Source of the DNA: Cytophagia bacterium
GTDB lineage: Bacteria > Bacteroidota > Bacteroidia > Cytophagales > Spirosomataceae
Length of the DNA stretch: 57,159 bases
Direction: 5' to 3'
Assembly (NCBI GenBank): GCA_004293645.1
Contig: REAB01000054.1
Coordinates: forward strand, 1 to 57,159
The notes beneath the pieces were generated by a model that saw nothing but the letters and a program-made list of their open reading frames with translations, searched no databases and had not been told where the DNA came from. Shown piece after piece: positions 26,246 through 34,705 of the stretch. Both the position numbers and the translations under genes were made by a program. The number at the start of each line of letters is the position of its first letter. The first letter of the stretch is position 1.

Positions 26246-27739
26246 ATGAACCTAAACCCTAACTACATTCTTCAAGTACGCGGTCTGTGCAAATCGTTTT
26301 CGGGCGTGGTGGCACTGAATAACGTGCAGCTCGACCTGCGGCGGGGCGAAGTACACGCGCTCATGGGTGAAAACGGCGCGGGCAAATCTACTTTCATGAA
26401 AATAATAATGGGCTTGCTGCCTGCCGATGCGGGCGAGGTTGTTTTTGAAGGTAATGTCTTGAAAAACAGCAGTGTACAGCAAAATTTAAAAAAAGGAATT
26501 GTGCTAATTCACCAAGAAATATTGGCCGTACCCGAACTGAGCGTGGCGCAAAATATTTTTTTGGGACGGGAAACGCACAACTTTTGGGGCTGGCTCAACG
26601 ATGCCGACATCAACCAAAAAGCCACCCAATTGCTCGCCCAAATGGGACTCAACATAGCGGCCACTACCCCCATGAAACACCTCAGCGTGGCCCAAACCCA
26701 AATGGTGGAAATTGCGAAAGCCATTGCCAATGATGCCAAGGTGCTTATCATGGACGAACCCACCTCGGCTATTTCGGACAAAGAAGTGGCGATGCTTTTT
26801 GGTATCATCAAAGACCTGAAAAACAAAGGCGTGGCCATTGTGTATATTTCGCACAAAATGGACGAGATTTACCAAATAGCCGATGCCATCACGGTGCTGC
26901 GCGACGGCCAATACATAACCACCAAAAGCACCCACGAACTCAACCAAAACGCGCTCATTGCGTGCATGGTAGGCCGCGAAATTACCCAACTTTTCCCCGA
27001 ATTTACTGCAAAAAAAGGCGAAATAGTGCTGTCGGTGAAGCACTTGGCGCGGCGTGGTCAGTTTGCCGATGTGAACTTCGACTTGCGCGCGGGCGAGGTG
27101 CTGGGTGTGGCGGGTTTGATGGGCGCAGGCCGCACCGAAATAGCCCGCGTGCTGTTTGGTCTCGACCAAGCCGACGCGGGCGAAATTTGGATAAAAAACC
27201 AAAAAGTGAGGATAAAATCGCCACAAGATGCCTTCAAAAATGGCATTGGCTACGTGAGCGAAGACCGAAAAGGCTGGGGGTTTGTGCCGAAAATGTCGGT
27301 AAAACACAACCTGAGCTTGGCAAGTTTGCGGCGGCATACCAAAAATGGTTGGGTAAAAAAGGCCAGCGAAAACACCGCCACGGCAAAGGCCATCAAAGAC
27401 TTGCAAATTAAAGCCAGCAGCCCCGACCAAGCCGTGATGTACCTCAGCGGGGGCAACCAGCAAAAGGTGGTCATTGGCAAAGTGCTACTGGCCAAACCCA
27501 ACGTAGTGATACTCGACGAACCCACGCGCGGGGTGGACGTGGGGGCAAAATTTGAGATTTACAAATTGATTAGTGCACTGACACACAACGGAATAGCGGT
27601 TGTTTTGATTTCGTCGGAACTACCCGAAATTGTGGGCATGAGCGACCGCATCTTGGTATTGGCAAAAGGAAAACAAACGGCGTTGCTTTCCAAACAAGAA
27701 GCCACCCAAGAAACAATCATGCAGTATGCGGTGCAGTAG
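26246..27739 (+). CDS. Sugar ABC transporter ATP-binding protein with two ATPase domains (RbsA/MglA type)
   Basis: A 497-residue tandem ATPase. Domain 1 has Walker A GENGAGKSTF, a degenerate signature HLSVAQTQMVEIA and Walker B VLIMDEPTSAIS. Domain 2 lacks an ordinary Walker A (AGLMGAGRTEIARVLFG) but has a full signature LSGGNQQKVVIGK and VVILDEPTRGVDVGAK. This asymmetry is normal for ribose/galactose-type importers. No permease or binding-protein gene is adjacent, so it must pair with components encoded elsewhere. A terminator follows. Confidence 0.93.
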   Translation: MNLNPNYILQVRGLCKSFSGVVALNNVQLDLRRGEVHALMGENGAGKSTFMKIIMGLLPADAGEVVFEGNVLKNSSVQQNLKKGIVLIHQEILAVPELSVAQNIFLGRETHNFWGWLNDADINQKATQLLAQMGLNIAATTPMKHLSVAQTQMVEIAKAIANDAKVLIMDEPTSAISDKEVAMLFGIIKDLKNKGVAIVYISHKMDEIYQIADAITVLRDGQYITTKSTHELNQNALIACMVGREITQLFPEFTAKKGEIVLSVKHLARRGQFADVNFDLRAGEVLGVAGLMGAGRTEIARVLFGLDQADAGEIWIKNQKVRIKSPQDAFKNGIGYVSEDRKGWGFVPKMSVKHNLSLASLRRHTKNGWVKKASENTATAKAIKDLQIKASSPDQAVMYLSGGNQQKVVIGKVLLAKPNVVILDEPTRGVDVGAKFEIYKLISALTHNGIAVVLISSELPEIVGMSDRILVLAKGKQTALLSKQEATQETIMQYAVQ

Positions 27740-27785
27740 CCGTTGTGAGTTGGGTTTTGACAAAAGTACGGTTTTTTGTAGGCTC

Positions 27786-27814
27786 AAATGCCGTTGTAGC
27801 AACGACGGCATTTT
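27786..27814 (+). terminator. Terminator after the sugar ABC ATPase
   Basis: The 9-bp inverted repeat AAATGCCGT (27786-27794) and ACGGCATTT (27805-27813), with an inner TTG/CAA pair, ends in TTTT. It lies 47 bp beyond the stop codon. The remainder of the gap to the sigma gene at 27994 shows no recognisable element. Confidence 0.7.
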
Positions 27815-27993
27815 AAATAATTAAAATATTGATTTTCAGTTGATTATAGATTTAAAATCATCAAAAATATCCCCCAAAAAGGGATAGTATCTTCTCGTTA
27901 ACTCATTTTTTAAGACATTCTCTAAAAAAAATGGGTGGCCATTCCAACCTTTTCTCCACATAGCAGCCTCTTTGTAGTAGAAGTATCAATTCT

Positions 27994-28509
27994 ATGACTG
28001 AATCTGACCTCGTTCAAGGCTGTATTGCACAAAATCTGGCTTGCCAACGCCAACTGTACGACCGCTACAAAACGGCCATGTACACGCTGGCCTACCGCAT
28101 CACGGGCGATTTTGACGATGCCAACAGCGTGCTGCAAGATACGTTTTTGGCGGTGTTTCGGCAGTTGCCTACGTTTCGGCAAGAGGCTACGTTGGGAGCT
28201 TGGATAAAGGCTATTTTGGTCAGAAATGCGTACAAACAAACCACCAAAATCAAAAGATTAGTAGCCGTAGAAAACCTGCCCGAAGACAGCTCCGCCATCA
28301 ATTGGAACATCGGCAACATGGACGCGGCGCGACTGGAACAAGCCATTTTGGCCTTGCCAGAGGGAGCGCGGGCGGTGTTTGTGCTAAACGAAGTGGAAGG
28401 CTACACCCACCGCGAAATTGCCGAAATGCTCGGCATCTCAGAAGGCACGTCAAAGTCGCAGTTGAGTTATGCCAAAAAAAGACTGCGCGAAATGTTGGTC
28501 ATCAATTAA
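27994..28509 (+). CDS. RNA polymerase sigma factor, ECF type
   Basis: A 171-residue ECF sigma factor. Region 2 includes LYDRYKTAMYTLAYRITGDFDDANSVLQDTFLAVFRQL, and region 4 ALPEGARAVFVLNEVEGYTHREIAEMLGISEGTSKSQLSYAKKRLRE. It opens a tight plus-strand gene row: 13 bp to a membrane protein that looks like its anti-sigma factor, then a DUF4097-like protein and three beta-barrel proteins. It probably controls that cell-envelope set. Confidence 0.93.
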   Translation: MTESDLVQGCIAQNLACQRQLYDRYKTAMYTLAYRITGDFDDANSVLQDTFLAVFRQLPTFRQEATLGAWIKAILVRNAYKQTTKIKRLVAVENLPEDSSAINWNIGNMDAARLEQAILALPEGARAVFVLNEVEGYTHREIAEMLGISEGTSKSQLSYAKKRLREMLVIN

Positions 28510-28522
28510 GAGAAATTTTAGC

Positions 28523-29071
28523 ATGAGCGATTTAAAGAAAATATTGCCAGTTTATACGCCCCCCGACGCAGTTTGGGAGGGTATTGCCGAAGAACTGAGT
28601 CCATTGCGGGGGCTACAAACTACCCCGCCCGACGCAATCTGGGAAAACATAGAAGCCGAATTAAGCAAGTCGAAACAAAAAAGCCGCTATCGGTTTTGGG
28701 GTTGGTATGCCGCCGCTGCTGGGCTGCTGTTGCCGTTGGTAGGTGCGGCACTTTACTTGTTTTTGCAACAAGCGCCCACCGAAACCATTTCGTATTCGGA
28801 AGAAAAAAATACGGCACAAAAAGTAGTTTATAATTCAGATTTTGACCAACAATACGCCCGTATTCAGGCACTTTGTACCAAACGAATAACTGCTTGCCAA
28901 AAGCCCGATTTCAAAAATCTAAAACGCGAACTCGACGACCTCACCACCGCCAGTTTGCGCCTCCAAGAAGCCATTGGTACGTACAATACTGATGCCGATT
29001 TGACGCAGCAACTGACTGATATTGAGCGCGAAAGAGGAGTTATTTTAAGAAAAATGGAACAACGCATTTAG
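28523..29071 (+). CDS. Putative membrane anti-sigma factor
   Basis: A 182-residue protein starting MSDLKKILPVYTPPDAVWEGI, with ATG at 28523, 13 bp after the sigma stop. The N-terminal cytosolic part contains a duplicated motif (PPDAVWEGIAEEL and PPDAIWENIEAEL). One membrane helix (YAAAAGLLLPLVGAALYLFL) follows, then a coiled-coil-prone periplasmic tail. Size, topology and position directly after an ECF sigma gene support an anti-sigma role. No classical zinc anti-sigma motif is present, so this is context-based. Confidence 0.75.
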   Translation: MSDLKKILPVYTPPDAVWEGIAEELSPLRGLQTTPPDAIWENIEAELSKSKQKSRYRFWGWYAAAAGLLLPLVGAALYLFLQQAPTETISYSEEKNTAQKVVYNSDFDQQYARIQALCTKRITACQKPDFKNLKRELDDLTTASLRLQEAIGTYNTDADLTQQLTDIERERGVILRKMEQRI

Positions 29072-29086
29072 TAAAAATTAATAGCC

Positions 29087-29890
29087 ATGAAAAAGTCATT
29101 AGTCATTAGTCAGGAGTCATGGGTGAGTGGTCGTGGGGCGTGGGTCATTATTCATGGGCTACGCTCCCGACCTTACTCCTTACTCTGTTGCCTCGTTTTT
29201 CACTTTTCACTTTTCACTCATCACTTTTCTGCCGCGCAAACCTTGCACGTAGTTACCAAAACCGTAGAGCGCACTTTTGAGTACAAACCCAGCGAAATGG
29301 TGCAGCTTTATGCCGAGCGCAGCGACGTGGAGATAAGCACTTGGGCCCGCAACGAGGTAAAAATAGTGGTGGAGTTGTCGGCCAGACACCCCGACCGCGC
29401 CACCGCCCAAAAAGACTTGGAGGTACTGCGTTACGTGGCCGAAAAATCGGGCAAGACCATTGCGCTACGCAATTTTGTGGTGCTGCCACCGAGCCAAACC
29501 AAACCGCAATCTAACCTCAAAACCCGCTACGTGTTGCTGCTGCCCGCCACTTGCCACGTGGAAATTCAAAACAGTTTTGGCAAAACCACGCTGCGTGGCC
29601 TCCAAAAAGACACCCGCCTCCGCACCGAGTTTTGCACCAACGAGATTGCCGACTTAAAAGGAAAACTGACCCTCTATGCGTACTTTGGCGAGCTAAAAGT
29701 GCTTGATTTTGAAGGAAATATGAACCTAACCACCGACCGCACCGACGTGCTGATTCGCGCGCCCAAGGGCAACTGCCGCGTGCGGGCGCAGCACGGCAGC
29801 CTCGAAGTAGAAGCCGACAAAACCCAAGTAAAACTCGACATCGAAACCAAAAATACCGAACTCAAAAACGGAACAGTAGCCAAAAAATAA
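29087..29890 (+). CDS. Secreted DUF4097-like beta-repeat protein with repeat-derived signal peptide
   Basis: A 267-residue exported protein. After the signal region (to about residue 50, ending HHFSAAQ) comes a beta-rich body with rung-like segments: NSFGKTTLRGLQKDTRLRTEF, GKLTLYAYFGELKVLDFEGN, APKGNCRVRAQHGSLEVEAD. This is like DUF4097 adhesin-type folds, often found beside ECF sigma/anti-sigma pairs. The first 50 codons are unusual: the DNA is a patchwork of intergenic repeat words (GTCATTAGTCATTAGTC, CACTTTTCACTTTTCACTC) that stays open and ends in a hydrophobic stretch. The function is unknown. Confidence 0.75.
   Translation: MKKSLVISQESWVSGRGAWVIIHGLRSRPYSLLCCLVFHFSLFTHHFSAAQTLHVVTKTVERTFEYKPSEMVQLYAERSDVEISTWARNEVKIVVELSARHPDRATAQKDLEVLRYVAEKSGKTIALRNFVVLPPSQTKPQSNLKTRYVLLLPATCHVEIQNSFGKTTLRGLQKDTRLRTEFCTNEIADLKGKLTLYAYFGELKVLDFEGNMNLTTDRTDVLIRAPKGNCRVRAQHGSLEVEADKTQVKLDIETKNTELKNGTVAKK
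29096..29232. repeat. Intergenic-type repeat words inside the signal-peptide codons
   Basis: AGTCATTAGTCATTAGTCAG and GAGTCATGGGTGAGTGGTC (29096-29135) are the family seen between genes at 39113-39160. TTTTTCACTTTTCACTTTTC (about 29199-29220) is the reverse complement of the word at 10507-10537. Both lie inside the reading frame of the gene starting at 29087. Confidence 0.75.
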
Positions 29891-29902
29891 ACCAGCCAAA
29901 CC

Positions 29903-31273
29903 ATGAAAAAGCTATTCTTTGTTCTCCGCACTTTTGTCATTCCGACCTTTTCTTTTGTTGTTCCGACGATAGGAGGAATCTTAACCGCCACCACCACAGC
30001 CTCGGCCCAAACCGACTCCCTGCGCTACACCCAAGAAAGCGGCACGCTCAAAGAACAACGCTTCATAGACCGCTACGACTACGTTTTTATGACCAAAGAA
30101 CCAACCAAGTGGATGGGAAAAATACTTCTTGGAATGACATCGAACCCAATCAAAGGGTTGATTTTAAATTTAGAAATAGGTGTAGAATACAAACTATCGC
30201 CGTCGTTCTCGTTGGGAATAAACGCTACCGCACCTTCGGGCAGTTCGGGATACTACAATAGCTTGATTTACAATAATGTCAATACCGAAGTGCGTTGGTA
30301 TTATGATATGAAAAAACGGAAAAGGGCAAATAATTTTTCAGGAAACTATTTTGATTTACATTACGGTCGGGCGGTAGTTTTTAGTAATTCAATAAATGAT
30401 TCTGCGCCTCTTACTATGCCCGGTGGTGCTATCTTATTCAGCGTTCCAAGTTCTAATATCATTCCTACTCGTCAAATTGGTGCTGGATTTGGCTTACAGA
30501 GGCGTTTCTCAGGTGCATTATTTTTTGATTTTGGGCTACAAATAACCCATTCTACTTTCGATAAATATACTTTAGACCCAAACCAGCAAATGCGCCATGA
30601 ACGCTATTCCAGTTTAGGGTTTTTGACTGAGTGGCGTTATGGTTTGGCCATTGGAAGTTGGAAGCGCAATAAGCGAAAAAATCTTACTTACGACATTATA
30701 AATTACTACGAGGAGCAAAAAGGAATGTGGAAATTGGGCTGGCCTTTGCTTCAAATAGCTCCAGGAAGGCAAAACTTAATTCTTGGCTTGGGTTATGAAC
30801 ACAAAATAGCGAAGTCCCCTGTTTCTATTCACGCCGAAGTTACTCAAAATTACGACCGCAGTTTGAACTCAAACTACGTTGGGTACAGCTTCGATGAAAA
30901 TCTTAGAAAGCACATTAGAGTTTACGAAGGAAACCAGCAGCTCACGCGCTCTTCTACGTTGCTGGCATTGCAGGGGCGTTATAACCTATCGCATCGCCAG
31001 AAAATGGTAAACGATCTCTCTGGAATTTACGTAGGGGTCAATTCAACTTATGAATGGACTACTCAAAATCAAGTTTTTGACGATGAAAAATTAAACAGCA
31101 ATAGCAGCGGAGAAATATGGCGAGCAGGCTTGCTGTTAGGTTTTCAATACCGCTTATTCAAACATGGATTTATTGATGCTTATGCGCCAATAAACTTTAC
31201 CATTCAAAAAAAATCATCTTACCTTCCTTCAGTTAGAATACCCGTCAATATTCGCATCGGCTTCGCCTTTTAA
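29903..31273 (+). CDS. Beta-barrel outer-membrane protein, paralogue 1
   Basis: A 456-residue protein with a signal peptide of about 35 residues ending TTASAQ. Then comes a block shared with the next two genes (TDSLRYTQESGTLKEQRF, RYDYVFMTKEPTKWM), followed by alternating beta strands and a C-terminal IRIGFAF ending in Phe, as in outer-membrane barrels. I do not recognise a named family. The signal peptide contains one full 21-bp GTCATTCCGAC repeat unit and part of a second (29936-29969), read as VIPTFSF. It lies 12 bp after the DUF4097-like gene. Confidence 0.8.
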   Translation: MKKLFFVLRTFVIPTFSFVVPTIGGILTATTTASAQTDSLRYTQESGTLKEQRFIDRYDYVFMTKEPTKWMGKILLGMTSNPIKGLILNLEIGVEYKLSPSFSLGINATAPSGSSGYYNSLIYNNVNTEVRWYYDMKKRKRANNFSGNYFDLHYGRAVVFSNSINDSAPLTMPGGAILFSVPSSNIIPTRQIGAGFGLQRRFSGALFFDFGLQITHSTFDKYTLDPNQQMRHERYSSLGFLTEWRYGLAIGSWKRNKRKNLTYDIINYYEEQKGMWKLGWPLLQIAPGRQNLILGLGYEHKIAKSPVSIHAEVTQNYDRSLNSNYVGYSFDENLRKHIRVYEGNQQLTRSSTLLALQGRYNLSHRQKMVNDLSGIYVGVNSTYEWTTQNQVFDDEKLNSNSSGEIWRAGLLLGFQYRLFKHGFIDAYAPINFTIQKKSSYLPSVRIPVNIRIGFAF

Positions 31274-31286
31274 CCTATTTACCGCC

Positions 31287-32714
31287 ATGAAAAAGCTATT
31301 TTTTGTTCTCCGCACTTTTGTCATTCCGACCTTTTCTTTTGTTGTTCCGACTCTTTCTTTTGTCATTCCGACCTTTTCTTTTGTTGTTCCGACTCTTTCT
31401 TTTGTCATTCCGACTCTTTCTTTTGTCATTCCGACGATAGGAGGAATCTTAACCGCCACCACCATAGCCTCGGCCCAAACCGACTCCCTGCGCTACTCGC
31501 AAGAAAGCGGCACGCTCAAAGAACAACGCTTCATTGACCGCTACGACTACGTTTTCATGACCAAAGAACCAACTAAATGGATGGTGAAAGCGGGTGTTTT
31601 GAGTAGTAGGACTTTTGGCGTGTTGGTGGCAGGTGCTGAATACAAACTTTCTCCTTCGTTCTCGGTAGGAGGGGGTGCTTTTTTTAGGTCGGCTTCCTCA
31701 ACATTCGGCACAGATGCGGGTTGGTTTGGAGAATTACGGTATTACTACAACATGAAAAAGCGGATAGCCGAGGCCAAAAGTGCCAACAATTTTTCGGGCA
31801 ATTACTTTGGAATAGCCTACTCTTCCTTGTTTAAACAGGTTCGAGCTCCAGTTCCATACTTTTCAAGAATTGATTTTTCTCCCACGCTTCCATTCGCCAG
31901 AGCACTTGAAGTCCGTTGGGGAATGCAACGACGCTTCTTTAACCACGGAATAGTAGATTTTGGCATTTCGGGTGGCCTCCGTAGTGGACTGGAAGCTGGA
32001 ACATTTGAAATAGCCGAATACATGATTCAAACCAACTGGGGTATAGGTTTAGCCTTCGGTGATTTCAAACGTAAAAAACTGCCGCCTTTGTGCGACGTAC
32101 TCAAATGTTATGACACCCAGAAAAGCCTCTGGAAACTGGCTTGGCCTGATATTTTTATAGGTTATAAGAGCCAGTCTGTATCCACTTCGTTTGCTTATGA
32201 ACGGCAAATTGGCTCTTCGGCCTTTTCGTTGAACCTTCAAAATGATCTCTCATTAACCAACCAATATAATGGTACTTCGGTTATGCCAATTACTGAAACT
32301 AAAATTATAAATGGGCAACCCGTAGTAGAAATAGTAGGAACTGAAAGCATAGATAATACTCGGTTTACCATTAATTCGATTACTTATTTGCAGCCGAGGT
32401 TTTATTTAGGTCGTCAAAAACGTAGCCAACGCGCCCACAACGCGGCATCGATCTCGGGGGCTTATCTTGGTATTTCTTTGATTCACGCATACGAAAGAAT
32501 AAAGAGTAATCAATTTTATGGTGCGCAGAATTTCGACCGCTACCACGCCTTAGAACTTGGCCCAACGGCAGGTTATCAGCAAAAAATATTCAAAAATGGC
32601 TACCTTGATTTTGGGCTTACTGTAGGAAAACCGCTTCGACGTTTTGATAAAACTATGTTTATCAATGATACTTACAGTTTTCGCCCAAGTTTCAAACTCG
32701 GCTTCGCCTTTTAA
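31287..32714 (+). CDS. Beta-barrel outer-membrane protein, paralogue 2, with expanded repeat signal peptide
   Basis: A 475-residue paralogue of its two neighbours with the same conserved block after the signal (TDSLRYSQESGTLKEQRF) and a C-terminal FKLGFAF. Its N-terminus matches paralogue 1 but is longer by 28 residues: four extra seven-residue units of the form VIPTLSF/VVPTFSF, giving a leader of about 63 residues. Each unit is 21 bp, so expansion and contraction keep the frame. It begins 13 bp after the stop of paralogue 1. The function is unknown. Confidence 0.8.
   Translation: MKKLFFVLRTFVIPTFSFVVPTLSFVIPTFSFVVPTLSFVIPTLSFVIPTIGGILTATTIASAQTDSLRYSQESGTLKEQRFIDRYDYVFMTKEPTKWMVKAGVLSSRTFGVLVAGAEYKLSPSFSVGGGAFFRSASSTFGTDAGWFGELRYYYNMKKRIAEAKSANNFSGNYFGIAYSSLFKQVRAPVPYFSRIDFSPTLPFARALEVRWGMQRRFFNHGIVDFGISGGLRSGLEAGTFEIAEYMIQTNWGIGLAFGDFKRKKLPPLCDVLKCYDTQKSLWKLAWPDIFIGYKSQSVSTSFAYERQIGSSAFSLNLQNDLSLTNQYNGTSVMPITETKIINGQPVVEIVGTESIDNTRFTINSITYLQPRFYLGRQKRSQRAHNAASISGAYLGISLIHAYERIKSNQFYGAQNFDRYHALELGPTAGYQQKIFKNGYLDFGLTVGKPLRRFDKTMFINDTYSFRPSFKLGFAF
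31320..31437. repeat. 21-bp tandem repeat encoding the signal peptide of paralogue 2
   Basis: Five complete 21-bp units start at 31320, 31341, 31362, 31383 and 31404, with a partial sixth from 31425. Units alternate GTCATTCCGAC and GTTGTTCCGAC starts, so a 42-bp higher-order unit is visible. The array ends in GATAGGAGGAATCTTAAC, also present in paralogue 1. Confidence 0.95.
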
Positions 32715-32727
32715 CCTATTTACTGCC

Positions 32728-33987
32728 ATGAAAAAGACACTCCTTACTTTCTATTCGACACTCTGCATTCTAAACTCGACACTTGCCCAAACCGACAGCC
32801 TGCGCTACACCCAAGAAAGCGGCACGCTCAAAGAACAACGCTTCATAGACCGCTACGACTACGTATTCATGACTAAAGAACCAACAAAGTGGATGCTGAA
32901 AGCGGGCTATTCCTCGGGTGGAACCATGTCTGGTCAGTTTGTTCAGTACGAAAATAAGTTATCGCCGTCGTTTTCGGTTGGTTTGGGGGCTTATTTTGAA
33001 AGAAGTATCAACTCGGGTTTTTTTGGAGAAATTCGTTGGTACTATGAAATGAAAAAGCGCATTGCCGAAAACAAAAGTGCCAATAATTTTTCTGGAAATT
33101 ACTTCGGTTTTTTTTCTGCCTACAATACCACAAACCAACAAATTATTAATCTTTACCAAAGTCACCCAGTAGGCGCAAGGCAATCTTTTGAAATTCGATG
33201 GGGTTTACAAAGGCGATTTTTTAATCATGGATTTGCCGATTTGGGTATTTCGTTGGGAGGCATTAGTTCACAAAAATTAGACTATAATTATCCCGTAACG
33301 GCAGTGCTAAATTCGGGTATCAAGGCTAATTTCTTCCTCCAAACCAACTGGCGAATGGGCGTGGCTTGGGGCGATTTTAAGCCCAGCAAAAACATTCCGA
33401 CTTGTGAAATATTGCGCTGTTATGATACTCAAAAAGATCTGCTCAAAATAGCTTGGCCGAGCATAACGCTTGGTTTCAACCAATTTAATCTGAACATGAG
33501 CATAGCCTATGAACACAAACTTGGAAAAACACCTTTCTCGTTGAACCTACAAACCGACTTCCGAATCAATGGATTTGTGATGAACGATATTAATTTCGTT
33601 GTACAAAACAACCCCACACAAACGGAAAAGGGCAATATACTTTCGGTGAATTCTCGCCTATCAAACACGTTACAACCCCGCTTCTACCTAAACCACCGCC
33701 GCCGTTTACTGGAAGGTAAAGAGGGCCTTTGGGGTTGGTATTTGGCCGCTTCATTGAGCCATATTTACAGCAACAGTAGTATGAAATTTAATAGCTCATA
33801 CCAAGACAACAGAACGTATAGTTATTTGACTTTGGGGCCAACGGCGGGTTTTCAGCAGAAAATATTTAAACATGGATATTTGGATTTTAACGCCACAATG
33901 ACCAGACCAATCCACGTTTTTAGCAATAATCTAAACATTGGTGATTGGGTTTTTAGCCCCAATTTACGCCTCGGCTTTGCCTTCTAA
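32728..33987 (+). CDS. Beta-barrel outer-membrane protein, paralogue 3
   Basis: A 419-residue paralogue starting MKKTLLTFYSTLCILNSTLAQ at 32728. The frame is open further upstream into paralogue 2, but this start matches the spacing and leader of the other copies. The conserved TDSLRYTQESGTLKEQRF block and the C-terminal LRLGFAF are kept. The 23-residue signal is unrelated to those of paralogues 1 and 2 and is again built from a repeating word (TCGACACTCTGCATTC / CTCGACACT). The gene overlaps the convergent M23 peptidase gene by 4 bp. Confidence 0.8.
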   Translation: MKKTLLTFYSTLCILNSTLAQTDSLRYTQESGTLKEQRFIDRYDYVFMTKEPTKWMLKAGYSSGGTMSGQFVQYENKLSPSFSVGLGAYFERSINSGFFGEIRWYYEMKKRIAENKSANNFSGNYFGFFSAYNTTNQQIINLYQSHPVGARQSFEIRWGLQRRFFNHGFADLGISLGGISSQKLDYNYPVTAVLNSGIKANFFLQTNWRMGVAWGDFKPSKNIPTCEILRCYDTQKDLLKIAWPSITLGFNQFNLNMSIAYEHKLGKTPFSLNLQTDFRINGFVMNDINFVVQNNPTQTEKGNILSVNSRLSNTLQPRFYLNHRRRLLEGKEGLWGWYLAASLSHIYSNSSMKFNSSYQDNRTYSYLTLGPTAGFQQKIFKHGYLDFNATMTRPIHVFSNNLNIGDWVFSPNLRLGFAF

Positions 33988-34655
33988 ACCAAACCCAGCA
34001 TTAGATTTGGGTTCGGGCAAATTTTCAAAAACGCATCGCGCTCGCCGAGCGTACACACGCCTGGAAAATCGCCTTTGAGGCCGCGCATATCGGTTATGAG
34101 TTGAAAATGTAAGTGTGGTGGCCAATCGCCGTTGGTGGGATACGTGCCAATGCTGCCAATTTGCTGCCCTTTTTCAATGGGTTTGCCTTCGTACAAGCCC
34201 GCCAACGACTCCAAACTCAGATGCCCATAGAGCGAAAAAAGAGGTTGATTGTCAATGAGATGCTCCAAAATAATGGTTGGTCCGTAGTCGCCAAAATGGG
34301 CGTTGTTGGCAAAACCATGCACCCGTCCCGCCAACGGCGCACAAACGGACGTGCCAGCCGCCGCCCACACATCTACGCCCAAATGCACACAACGCGGCGC
34401 GGCAGTTTGCTGAAAATGGGAGCTGCGGGCGTAAATAACGCGCCGCTCGTTGTAGCCACCCACGCCCACGCGCACGTTGGCGGCGTGGAGTTTGCCAAAA
34501 ACATATTCCGAAAACTGAGCGGTATCTTGCACATTGACGGCGGGCAGTTCGGGGTTGGCTTCGCTAAAATCCAGCACCAAAAATGGCTCGGTACGCCAGT
34601 TGAAAGGCACGATGGGCGCGTATTTTTCCAAAGCTACAAAAGTTAAATTTTCCAA
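33984..34655 (-). CDS. M23 family metallopeptidase (LytM/DD-endopeptidase fold)
   Basis: A 223-residue protein with a complete LytM zinc site: HLGVDVWAAAGT (His and Asp), SLYGHLSLESL, and PPHLHFQL with the HxH motif. It probably cuts peptidoglycan cross-bridges or acts on a related peptide. No signal peptide is visible. The frame opens with a TTG codon at 34655, and no ATG is available near the N-terminus. A TATCTTTG box overlaps that TTG, so the true start may be the TTG at 34631. It is divergent from recJ. Confidence 0.88.
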   Translation of the reverse strand: MENLTFVALEKYAPIVPFNWRTEPFLVLDFSEANPELPAVNVQDTAQFSEYVFGKLHAANVRVGVGGYNERRVIYARSSHFQQTAAPRCVHLGVDVWAAAGTSVCAPLAGRVHGFANNAHFGDYGPTIILEHLIDNQPLFSLYGHLSLESLAGLYEGKPIEKGQQIGSIGTYPTNGDWPPHLHFQLITDMRGLKGDFPGVCTLGERDAFLKICPNPNLMLGLV

Positions 34656-34705
34656 AGATAAGCAGCCACGCCAATGCAGGGTTGTTTTTTTTGTTAATTT
34701 GCAAC

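Noticed and set aside
26504-27463. Long open frame (319 codons) antisense to the sugar ABC ATPase
   Set aside because: It is a His- and Phe-rich mirror of a gene with intact Walker and signature motifs.
26246-27739. Complete sugar import operon
   Set aside because: Only the double ATPase is present; neighbouring genes encode a GWxTD lipoprotein and a sigma factor, not a permease or binding protein.
31318-31440. Regular array that could suggest a CRISPR
   Set aside because: The units are adjacent 21-bp tandem copies without spacers, lie in an open reading frame, and no cas genes are nearby.
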